64,000 nucleotides of DNA from Spodoptera frugiperda (taxonomy: Eukaryota > Arthropoda > Insecta > Lepidoptera > Noctuidae), in assembly GCF_023101765.2 (NCBI RefSeq), contig NC_064236.1, forward strand, positions 3,844,001-3,908,000, read 5' to 3'. Positions 44,940 through 57,600 of this stretch are shown piece after piece (position 1 is the stretch's first letter; the number at the start of each line of letters is the position of its first letter). Made by a program: the position numbers and the translations under genes. The notes below the pieces were generated by a model that was given only the letters and a program-made list of their open reading frames with translations, had not been told where the DNA came from and searched no databases.

Positions 44940-47900
44940 GAGTCAGTGATCATTATTTTTATTATTTATTTCTATTTTAATATTTACACGTCTTCATAAA
45001 GTAAAACATATTTTCCATATAATAAATCGAAACAGTTAACATTTAAAGATTACATCATCAGTACATACATACACTTATTGCTTCATTTATTACCCTACAA
45101 GAGATGCTAGACAAAGGCTGTATGGGACATTTTTTTACAAAAATTATATTAGGCGGCCTGTACACACCCACAAACCTTAGTACCAAGACGAAAGTAAGAA
45201 TTGATTGCTATTTCATTAAATGTTCACTTTTCACTAATTAAAATCGAAATATAAATATAACAAGTTCACAAATAAACACAATTTATTACAAGAATTTCAC
45301 TGTAACAGAATGCTACTTATAATAATTGCCACGTAATACGCTCAGACACATGTCGCCGGTATCACAGTGTACGGGCCGCCACGCTAAATAAATAAACATT
45401 TATATGAACATACAGCCTAAAAGTTGAGTTATCTCCACAAGGGTAAAATACGACATCAACACACACCAACGTGAGCGTTAAATACATTCTCATTTTCACA
45501 TTCATTGTTAATGTATGTAGAAATTTTAACACTAATTTACTCATGAATTTAATTCAGTCCCGAAGTGTCAACTTATGAAGAGTAGAAGACAAGGTGTTTT
45601 TTATAACAAACTAGTAACGATTCTAAAACAAATCATTTTATTAGCATTAATCGTTTCCACGCGACATGGAACTACACGACGCGGGGCCCGGGCGCCCGGG
45701 TCCGCCTCGTAAAGGGGGCCTAGCAGGGAGACCCGACAACAAGCGGGCCTCCATACACTTTCCTCGTGACAGTTCCTAAGGCGCTTTGCTTTGTCTTTGA
45801 CGTGCCCTACCAACTGTCGCCACCAAGTGGCGTCAAGAACAGTGAGTAAGGTCTCTGGGAGACAGGTGTTGCTTTACAGATCATACGCTATCAGTCGAAG
45901 CAGTACTATACTGCTGACAACAACCCACGTACGCCCCCTTTGTACTATACATTATTTTGTCTACATGAAACTGTTAAAATTAAACTCTTTTGGAGCTTGA
46001 ATACGGTTGAAAACATTCCTAAAATATGAGCCCCGGATTACGCGGTGACTGTTAATTCATAGATTCTAAAAATATAGTTTTATATGAGTAAATTGATAAT
46101 ACAGATATTTGTATCAGATAGTCACACAGAGTTAAGGTCTCGTCTATAACAGGAGAAAGTTGTTGATTTTGATTGACAATACAAATAGTCGGAATTATTC
46201 AGCCAACTGACATTTCATGCAAAATGATTTGTAACACATCTAACATGTAGATATTTGAGTGTTATTTACAAATATTTAGATCTACTATTATTTGAAATCG
46301 AAACACATTTATAATCAGCATAATATAAGAAAAATACTACAACACTACTTTAAAATTGTCGGAAAATGCAAACGGCGGTAAAGTGAACTCCAATCTACCG
46401 TCTAACGTCGACTACGTATCACGTGAGGTGGCGTAATTAAATTACTTCATCGATATCCAGTAACACAATACATAAAGTACATAATATTATCATAAAGACA
46501 AATGTCTTTCAAACTACACTTATGGAAAAACGTTTTGACGATTACTGCAATATTATAATATAATGTTATTAATCTGGTACATATTGAGACAAATACACAC
46601 AGAAATATTTGAAAACTACTAACCATTCGATAAAATACACCAATGAGTAAAATTCATTATAATATTAATCTGAACAATTAAAACACACGATGAGCTTTTG
46701 CCAGGACTTAAGGACGAAAGTAAAATAACTGGCTTTACAACTCAACCTCATAATATCCGATCTCTGTATGTCAATCCCCTGGATCTTCGTCCCGAAGAGA
46801 TCCCAAAAACTCACAATGTTACTGTTTAATGCAACGACGAACAGTATTATGTGACAAATTTGTATTGTCTTAAAATTCTTACGACAAAGATAATGGCAAT
46901 AAGTTAAATAACACGTCTGGCTTTATATAACCGGTTGCAAGCCCCGTCGCCACACGAACTGCCGACGTGCGGTAGTGTGTATACGACACAGACGACACTA
47001 TATTTCATGCACAACACTGTATATGTATGACAGCTTTGCCTAACTACACAAAAACACGTCGTCAACATACTCCAATTTATCGGACAACACGCGTGCTATC
47101 TTGTTACACAAATACGACGCACCGAGATTGCCATGCTACTAGTGATGGACAGGCCCTCAGAACTCTGTAATATCGCATAGTTAATAGAAAATTAAAAAAG
47201 AGAAAAATCCGCAAGTCATACATTAACTACAAAATATGCTCGATAAAAAACAAAGTCTATACAAAACGACTAAATAATATTTTAAAATGGTTGTAATATA
47301 TACATAAAATACTATTAAAATCCTTATGATGTAGTTCGAACTTTAAACTAAATAAAAAATCGGACATAAACAATTTCTGCCAAACAAACTATACACAAAT
47401 TAGACGTTTAAGAAGTAGTTATTAATATTAGTAGGTGCAGAACTTTACACAACATTACACTACCCCATCAGGTATACAAACCTATTGTCGTCATATGTAC
47501 AGAACATTGCAAGAAAATGTTACCACACAAATTATAATAAATCATTTCAAAAACCCTTCACGTAGTAACCTCCGACGAAATACTTTCAAACACGAATCTT
47601 AATGCTTGGGAAGATACTTATGTGCTAAGAAAACAGACTGCAATGAACAACTTTGCATAAATACCACAACGCAAATGGACATGGCACCAGCCAAATGGAA
47701 TCAACAAGAACGAGCACAACAACATGAATGATAGAACAATTAATATTTGATAGAACGATACTGAATAAATTCTCAACGGGAAGTGACCATGGCTTGGTTC
47801 AAGCTTCATGCATTAACATAAGAAAATAAAGACGACTCCGTCTTGAAGAACAAACGTCACACAGGACAATAACATCGAAATCCAGAATACTGAATACTGC

Positions 47901-50900
47901 AGGGAACACGGGAATGAACACTAGAAACAGTGGCATAGAAGAACTTGGCAAACATCTTGTTAGGAAAATGAATCTGGCTTGTTGGGTTGGGTGGAGATTT
48001 CCAAAAGCTTTAAGAACTTGTAGAACTAGGAAGACGATTAAGATCCGATGGCAAATTAAGAAATTGCTCAGGCAAGATACAAGGAACCACGAAGAGCGCA
48101 TCATTGAACACATCATCGACAAGAACAAGAATCGGAAAGTGAGGATATAGACAAGGCTGTTATGGATGGATGAATGGATTAATATTTGTGCTAAGGTCCG
48201 GCGGCAATAAAAAAAATGACGAGGTTGACGAAGGCTAATTAAAATAACATATAATAATTACTGAGCGTTAATTTTCTGGCGTAAAAACGGACATATATAC
48301 AGCATACCCGTTAAATTGTTTTAATAAATAATATTAGGACATTTTTACAGCTATTTATTCAGTCTGTACTAGCTTGCCTCGTGTAGTCCTAAGTAATAAT
48401 TCAAAGCATTATTTTAAACAATGATCTGATAATTTACAAGACTATCAGTGAGAAGGCAAACCAGGACAAAGTAAATAATGAATTCATCGAATAGCAATTT
48501 TACAGGGGCAAATTTTATTGTCACATAAAATAATTTCATGCAGGGATGCAGATAAAGTTGCGACTGATTCATTTCATTGAATTAAAATCAATAGTAGTGA
48601 AATTCATACTGAAAATATTATAAAACATTACACAAATGTTAAAAAAATGAACACCATCGATTAAATAAACGTTAATGAGAAACGTTCACGCAGCGGGAAT
48701 GCATTGCACGCATTTACTTACGTGACAGATAGCCACTATGTTCTAAATGAGCAAAATAAACAGCCACGCGAGCTGAGCGCAAAATATATTACATAATAGT
48801 TATTTCGTTTAAAGCAGTTGTGATAAAAATCATTGCACATCAGTTCACTAAAGATAGTTAATTTACTGAATTAATTTGTGTGCATCCCGCGGTTGTATTT
48901 TCCAAAATCTAGAAAATACATCCGCTATACTAATGTACACAATTAATCAAGATCATTAAAAAAAAACATTAAAATCGAGCTAATTTCAGAAGTTACTGTA
49001 ATTATACCAGAATCTCATTTACGGATTATCACGAAATTCATTATTTTATTTATTAGTGTAGAAATTGACTAGAACACTGCAAGATCCTCACTGAGGAGTG
49101 GCACTAAAGCAACTTGAATCTGTTCCATGATTACATTGAGGAATTTGTAACACCGTTGTTAAAAGAGTGCAGAGATAGGTGAGGAATGGGTGTGATACAT
49201 GGTAACAAAAACCAACAGCTCGAATAACGTGGCTCCACGATTTTACTACAACGAAGCACTCAAAGACGAATGCATCATACATTCGTTCTCGAATGCAGGA
49301 ACGCAGGAACAGTGCAACCTCAGAGATCACACATTAATTTCACAAACAATTACAACTCCAGAAATTACTTCTAATCTTAGTTAAAATTGACCTAATTTGA
49401 CTATAGTATGTAGTAAACTTACGGTGGCATGTTATTCCAGGTTTTCATTTTCGATACCAGGTATCACACCTATGGTGAAACATTAGGTGCGGCCAGGCGA
49501 CCTTAAACCTAAGCACACAAGCACGTCAATCAAAGCGAATCGGCACAAATATTTAATTAAATTTTAATTTAACTTTTGAATGTAACACATTCACATGCAA
49601 GATTATGCTACATAATAATCGTTATGACCTATTCCGACCAACACAGGAATATTTTGTTATTGTTGATCTTAATAGATTGGTTTTATATGATAATTCATTG
49701 GATTGAGATTAATCGTTTTATGTCATAATGTGATTGCTCCATAATTGCAATCACAACTGACGAAGAACGTGTTTGTATAACAGATAACACATTTTTGCGA
49801 TATGCGAAAAATATTAATATTAATGAAGACGCAAAACAAACGCTTCAAAGATGACACTCCTTCACTCATTCAATGGCCAGAACACACTGAAGGCACAATA
49901 TTACGGTGGTTTATTATGCTCTAGTTTAGAAAAGTTGACGTGTGCTTCCATGGTCAACGTACTAGCTGGCTCGAATGGTTACTCTGGCAGATACAATTTA
50001 TTACTACGCCATAATTTAACATTCGCGTTACCCTTTCCCAAACTCGACCGCCACGTACGACCCAGCGTCGGGCAGCCTCGCTGGTTTTTGGCATCAAAGG
50101 TTGTACTTAGTGGGTTTCATTCAAAAACTCTAAATGTTATGTAATCTAATTTGTATGCATCACATTTGTTTAAAATTACACACATGTGAAGCAAAAGAAA
50201 TCGTTAATTTAATCAACTTTAAAATTTTTGTACGATAAATATTTGCCCAAAAATTTGATGACTTTTGAAAAGTCATAAATCAAAAATTGTTGCTTTTAGT
50301 GTTAGTAATACGGTCATGCGAGGTTGTTAGTAAGTTATAAATAATCCTGTACAATACAGATTGTATATAGAAAGTAACGCGAATGTTTAATTTCTAGACA
50401 TTTTGCTTGCACTTTATTACTATAATTAAAATAAATCGGTAACCTTGTTCAAGATTTTACACAGCTTAGAAAAGTATTGAAGATGAAATTGACAGCCAGT
50501 AATATGCCTCGATTCAATAATACATATGTACAAATTCTTATGATACTTATACCTAGAAAAATATATTAGGTGGCACTGACGACACAGCTTTACATGCCAC
50601 AAAGTATTACTACGATGTAAATAAATTAAAACTGTATCATCCATAACAATAATAAAACTAGTTTAGCTTTGGAATGTTCTCAATCAGTCGTATCCGAAAT
50701 TGGTAACCAGAAAGAATTAAATAAACATTCCACAGCTATAGTGGATTTATTGATTGCTTATGAACAATACGGCGAATTTTTAAAATCAAATATTATTCAA
50801 ATATAATAATATTATTATTCATTTCATTGAAAAAAAATTAATGTAACTGCATGCAGCAGTTGTAAAAGACGTAAATACAAGAAATACTCGGTGCCACGTT

Positions 50901-51164
50901 GTATTGTCAACGCCAGCTACAATATGTACAGTGTCGACTGCTTGAGAGTAAGCGCGCTGTATTATTGATTCGAGGGAGTTAGTGTGCGATGGGGTGACGC
51001 GGCCTCGCGAGCAGGCCCGATGGATACCAGCGGGCGGTGCCGACGCCGAGTCACCCGGGGGCATCGAACGAATTAAGATTAAGTGTCGACACAAGTGTTT
51101 ATATCTCCGATGGGCTATCACAAGGCGAGTTAAGAGTGAACACGAGAGGGTAGGCGCCGATACC
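44940..51164 (-). other. Possible long 3' UTR of Gyf, or intergenic DNA
   Basis: About 6.2 kb after the Gyf stop with no copy of S1-S4 noticed, unlike every other gap in the window. Near 44955-44975 the minus strand has overlapping AATAAATAATAAAAA signals, a possible distal polyadenylation site. A GC-rich block with the palindrome CCCGGGCGCCCGGG lies at about 45683-45700. No coding exon is supported; whether it is transcribed is inference. Confidence 0.35.
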
Positions 51165-51646
51165 TCACACGGTGTCGATGTCGCCTACATTGATGCGGTC
51201 TTCAGAGGCAGTCACTGAGAATCCCAGTATGCGCACGTCGACCTTCAGCATCTTATTCTTCTTAGATTTCTTCCCTTTGCCCTTTACCTCCTGGTAGTCA
51301 GAGCCGGAGGTGGTGCGCGGGTTCACCGCGATGGCAGGGGAGCATAGGTCATCAGATGGCGTCACCATTCCGACGCGGAGAAGTTTGGACCTGAAAAATA
51401 ATTAGAAAATAAAGGATAAGATTTTTACAAGATACGTACATGGTCCAAACAGGATCAACATTCAGATAATAATTTAATAATGCCAAAGACTTCAAGTTCT
51501 AATATAATATATCCATTATTACCTTCTCTCCAGGAACTGGCGAGCGAAATCGTTGGATTCCTTCGACTCGCCCAGGTAGCATTTGACGTAATCTTTCACC
51601 TCGTAAGGTGACTCAATATCCTTCAGGAAGCCAACAAATGTTGGTA
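51165..51646 (-). CDS. Gyf: Gyf last two exons
   Basis: Exon 51646-51523 encodes the conserved PTFVGFLKDIESPYEVKDYV through NDFARQFLERR block. Exon 51390-51165 encodes SKLLRVGMVTPSDDLC, the Lys-rich KGKGKKSKKNKMLKVD and the terminal LGFSVTASEDRINVGDIDTV, then TGA at 51167-51165. The codon AGG is split between them (AG, then G). Acceptors are TTTCAG in both; the intron of 132 bp (51391-51522) is short for this gene. Confidence 0.94.
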
Positions 51647-54600
51647 CTGAAATAGGAGATACAATAACTTTAGTAATTGTCTGTTGCATTGTTATTTCTT
51701 TAACAAGATGTTTAAGAGTACAGTATTCCACATTCAGGGAATTATTTTCGATATTTATTCGCTACTGAGCAGCTTTATAAGTTATTTTAATATGTAAATG
51801 CTTAGAAATTGTCGCTAGCATATTAATTTAGCATAAAATATACCGTATGTTCATGCAATCGCAGATGTTAATATGACTGCACTCTAATACGCATATTAAT
51901 GCATTCAGCATTAGCCATGTCATATTTTTGTATATATATATTTTTTTTTTCATATTTTTCAAGGTTTAAATGAAGGAAAGCTTGACAACATAAAATGGAC
52001 AGATTTTTTCGCAAAGGCTTATTATTAGTGTTTTTATCAGATTTTCAGTAAATACTCAGTAATAGCGCACTCTATGTATGCAATACTTTTAAAAGGTCGG
52101 TGTTCCTTCAAATATGCTCGCATTTGTTGGATATCTTTGAGGAATTAAAAGGTCTTATATGTTAAAAATGTTAACATAGCCTTGGTGAGCCCAGCAGTTT
52201 CTATCGCATTAAATTATAAATTAAGTTCAGTTTAGTATTGTGTTCGTTTTGTTTATAGATACTTGCAGTGGTGTAAATAGATACTACTAGCTAGCTTTTA
52301 GGCAAAATCTAATTATATTCACAGACCTCAACACGTTATTGTTTGAAACCACTTCTCGGCTGTCTTAAACATTACACATCACGTTGAGGTTGTTTAAAGA
52401 CAGCCTCACTGGTCGTATGGTTTCTTTCATTAATTCTCATAAAGTTACTCCTGGGTCAGTATAGACAAATACACATACACATTACACCCAGCCTGGCGGG
52501 AATTGAACCCGCAACAAGTTGCGCAGCAGCCAGTTAGTACCCATTACATGAGTGGTGCAGTCTTTGTAAATACAGTCGGGTTAGGGTAAGTTCTATTTCA
52601 CACTCTGCAAAGTATAGTTTTAGAAAATTGTCAGCAAAACACGAGCGTCCAGAGTACTATCGCAATAACATCGCCCGCTTTAACTTACTAGTTAAAACTT
52701 GATGTTTCATCTAATATGTACTCTGCCATAAGGTAAAGAGTTATCTTTAGTGAATATAAGACGTGGGTGTAAAGAGGAGATAACTATGTCTTAATATTTC
52801 ATCTGCACATCTTATAAAACATAAAATCTAGAGGCAAAGCATACGCAAGCAAAATGTCAAATTGCAGCTAGGCATAATTTCCAACTTTCTATCGCTTATA
52901 AAGCATTTTTGTGATCCTCAAAATTAAAGATATGTTGTATAAGCATTTGAGCAGATTTGATAACTATCGCGTTTTGGCAAAGCAGAACATTATTCTATGT
53001 TTCAAATTGAAATAGCTAGCGTACATGTCTTGTTACATTCAAATCTGAACGTTATATAGATACACTCTCGAAAGTGTGATTTAGAACAAGCTTTGTGATT
53101 TCATAGACATATTAATCTGTAATTTTCAAAATTCGCAAGACAAAGACAACGGAAATTTTATCAATAGTTTAAAACATAGAAACTATGATGCATATATTAG
53201 TATTAATTAACTCTACCCTTAGGATCGGCGCTCTGATTGGTTGGTTTATTCGCGCAGGCCAATCAAACACTCCCGTATCGGTTTCTTTCAACGTAAAGCA
53301 AACTCATACTAAGGGTACTGTACTCAAGACTTCGTTCAAGTGACATATTTAGATACTCATTATTCTCTTCCCTTTTATTTCCCCAGTTAATACAATTATC
53401 ATATTCATACTTATTTTAAGCAGAATACACTTTGTTTCTCTGTACATACTGATAAACTCTTTACTAACAGATAGTGTGAATGTTAAAGTGTTCTTTCTTA
53501 TTTCTGTGTATAATTTAATATGGTTTTGAATACGCGGGCGAAACTGCAGGTGCATAGTAAGTTATGACATATTTTATTATTGTCATGATTGTGCACCTAG
53601 TTTTATAGGCGGACAAATTAATTGTGACGTCTCAAAAGTACCTACATGTGAACTAATTGAAATAAATTATTTAACTTGTCATTGGCGGATTTTGACGTCT
53701 CAAAAATACAATTATGTGGATTGATTGAAATACATTCTTTAACTTGGACAACTTACCATCAATCTTTGAGCTCCAGGAAGAGAGCACGTTGGTGCACCAG
53801 GACTCGAACTCGATCGAAGGAGCCATGTCCTTCTTCAGTGGCGTGGTAAGAGTCGGCTTCTTCTTAGACTTGGCTCCGGTCGACTCAGACGGCTTCGGAG
53901 CATCGTTGCCCTTGTCTTTAGGCTGGGTATCCCAGAATCCACCCACTGAAAAGCATAATACATACCGTTATTATTAAGGCTGCTTTTCATACGATAAAAA
54001 TCAAGTACCAGTCGTTTACAGGGTGACCGCTAGTTGTTGTTTTTAATCATTCTTAACTAATTAATTCTTATTATTTTCTGTTTTCTTTTTATCAAGTTCA
54101 CCCACTTATATGTACCTATTTAATGTAACTGGGTGCGGAATTTATTATAATGGCAACTTATTATTGGTTTTAAATTTTATATATATTTTATTGATTTTAA
54201 TTTTTACTTATAATTGTTGTTTTTATCTCGATCGAACCTATTATCATCATCAAAGTATGTGCTAATGACTAGGTAACTTAGCTTCACTTTTGGTTTGATA
54301 TTAATTTAAGCATGTGGTGTTCACCTATAAGTGATTGTTACACTGTAATATTATCATTAAGCATGTGTTTTATAATTGAAATTGTGTAAACAATTGTTGG
54401 TGAACCTATTTCTAAATAAAAAAAAAAAAAAAAAAAAAGTAGAATCTTAAATTACTTAAATTCTGTGCACTTCACACTATTGTTGTCAGAACACCCATAT
54501 TATAATATATTAAAATTGAAATTATTCAGAGTGATTTGAAGTGAATTATATGAAGTCACATAAGATGAACGAAACTTACCTCCGTTATGCGTGTTGGCCC

Positions 54601-57600
54601 ATGGGGCGTGGTTGGTTTGCGGTGGGGCTGCGGCGGCCTCAGCCTCTTCAACGACCTTGGCAGCAGCAGCCGCTGCAGCTGCAGCCATGGCTTGTTTGCG
54701 AGTCTCCGCCTACATTAACAAGGAACAAGTTACTTAGAAACCACCTCATTATGAAACCATTCCTATCTTTAACAGCACTTAAAATCTGCTAAGATTCCAG
54801 TCTGTCAATATTGGGTCAGCTTCTATTTTCCATACACAAAATCAACTTAAATATAAAACTCAAATCAATGCCATCGTCGCGCCCTAAAACATCCAACATC
54901 AATTTCGTTGAAAATATCATAAAATACTTATATTGATCGATATAAACATCTATAGCATTTTTAAGCAATATTATTAACAGAAATAAAAAATGTATAGAGA
55001 TAAATATTAAATATAAAACAACTGACCTGGATTTCAGTTAAACTTGGGCCCTGCGTGTGGTTGTTGTTGCCCTTTTTCTTGGCCCAACCCAGTCCGGCCT
55101 GCATTTCCTATAGAAAGAAGACACAGAATAAGCTACACTGAACATCAATATATAAGCAGCAAGCAGCACACGAGGACAGCGAGGATTCCGTAATACACAC
55201 CATGTTAGTAAAGGTAAACGCATACTAGGTCTATAGAGTTAATAAAGAAGCCAACCCAACACAATAAACATACGCCTGTCATATTACACCGTCTAAGTAC
55301 GTAAAGTTCATCAAATACAAATATCCAATCACCCAACATACGATTTAATACCACAGGCACCTTGGTTAGTAAGGGAAAAACATATAACAATGTGTCCCTG
55401 AATGTTTATATAAAACACACTCTGTTATTTATCTATATAATACACAAGTTGCAATCTTTATAAAAAATTAAGTTTAAATGTGATTTGCTCCCAAATTCAT
55501 TAATGTAATGATAAAATATAGTGTATGTTATAAGACGAAAGTGGACTTATATTCTTGTAGTTAGATAATTTAAGGAGACAATCGCATTCAAACGTTGCAG
55601 TGTACATATATTTTAACACATACTGTACAGTTGGTTAACAAATCGTGCGATAAGCATTATCACTAAGAGTTACTTAGCTACAGGGAAAAAAATCGATTAA
55701 ATGAAAATTTTAATTTTAATAAAACTAGGAAATTGTTAACTTAATATCTAATCTTCTGTACAAAGCTCAACCTCGAAGCGAAAGTGGAAACCCGACCTGT
55801 TCCCGGGCAAGGGCGGCGGCTTGTTGTTGCGCAATGATCTGCATCATTTGCTGTTGTTCTTTCATCTGTTCTAGTTTCTTCTCGCGCTCGAGTCGCTGTA
55901 TCTCCGCGAGCGTGAGCCCGTCCTTGTTCGTGGCTTGCATGGTTTGGCTAGTGACCGAGGACCACGGTGCCTTCTTTATAACGGACTCGGACGCCTGACG
56001 CTGTTGTTGCTGCGCTTGCTGTTCCTGTAACCATACCGCCGTAAAACACAGCGTTCATACACTAAGTTACAAACAAATTGGAGCGATATTCCCATATCAA
56101 TTTTTTGTATCATATATAGTTGGATGACAAATCACTCCATTTGTTTATACTTAGTGACATAGCGTCTACCTGTATGTAATACAATAATACACTAGGCATA
56201 TGCTTATTTCTAATAGCAGCCATTAAGTTTACTAAACTGAAATTGTCGAAAGATAATCAATATAATGTAATAATGATTTGTGTTATGTCAGTAAACAGAT
56301 TTTTGAATAAAATTTCATCAGTTTGATTTAAAATCAGATATGAAATGATATAAATACTTATAGTCCGTTTTTCTTTATACAGAAACAAATGACAAATTTT
56401 TGAATGTGACCAATATTTCTCATATTCTTAAATAATGGCGGAGCTAACATCGAACTTTGATGTCAACTTAAACAAGGGCAGGCATTACGTTTCATTAGTA
56501 AGTTACTTCCAAAATCCTTTTGGTGATATAATTAATGGAGGTGTTCAAAACAAAACCTGCTAATAAAATACTGCTCATTCAAATCTATACTATATATAAT
56601 ATTATAAAGCTGAAGAGTTTGTTTGTTTGATTGTTTGTTTGTTTGTTTGTTTGAACGCGCTAATCTCCAGAACTACTGGTCCGATTTGAATAATTCTTTT
56701 TGTGTTCAATAGAGTATTTATCGAGGAAGGCTATAGGCTATAAAACATCACGCTATGACCAATAGGAGCCAAGCAGAGCGGGTGAAACCGCGCGGAAGTA
56801 GCTAGTATGTAATATAATCAAAAGTTACGATTTCGCAACAAGTATCGTTGGTACAACCCTTCACAGCAAAGATTGGTATTATTATTTACAAGTTTCCCTT
56901 TCGCTTCTATCAAGTCTTATAAACGGACTAAAAGTGAAGTAACACCGAATATTCTGTACTAAAGGAACGATCGATACATAAAATACAAATTATGTTTATA
57001 AGAATCACGCACCTGCTGCTTCTTAGCCGTTTCCAACTGCTTTCTCTTCTTTTCTTCCTCTGAAGCTAATTTCTCTTCCTCTTTCCTGGGAAAACACAAA
57101 CATCCACATAAAACCACTTAATTTATTTAAACAGTGACTTATATTTACCAAAGGACTCGTGATTAACATAAGATACTTTTTCCTTTGTACAATTACACAC
57201 GTAAAATTCTTTACATTGCGAGTGTTTCTAGATATCTACTTGTATTTGCTTGCACGGTGATATTTTGTAGTGTATTTGCTGAAGCTCACAATTACTTGAA
57301 AGCACAGATAGTTTGAGTAGAAAGCACGGCATCTATGCTAGTGTCTTTGTTCCTAGTCCCTAGTAGTAAGTGTATAGTAATACTCCAAATGTACGATACT
57401 TTATTGATATGTTACTGTGCTAATTTCTCATGAAGGACATTTCTACTCACCTCTTACGCTCAGCCTCTTCAGCAGCGCGCGCTTCCTCCGCCTTTTTCTT
57501 ACTATCCTTATTTGAGCTCTTTTCCGCTCCCTTCACAATAGTGAAGCCTTCCTTGATCCACTCCTATACAACACACACGAAAGAAACATAATCAACAAAC

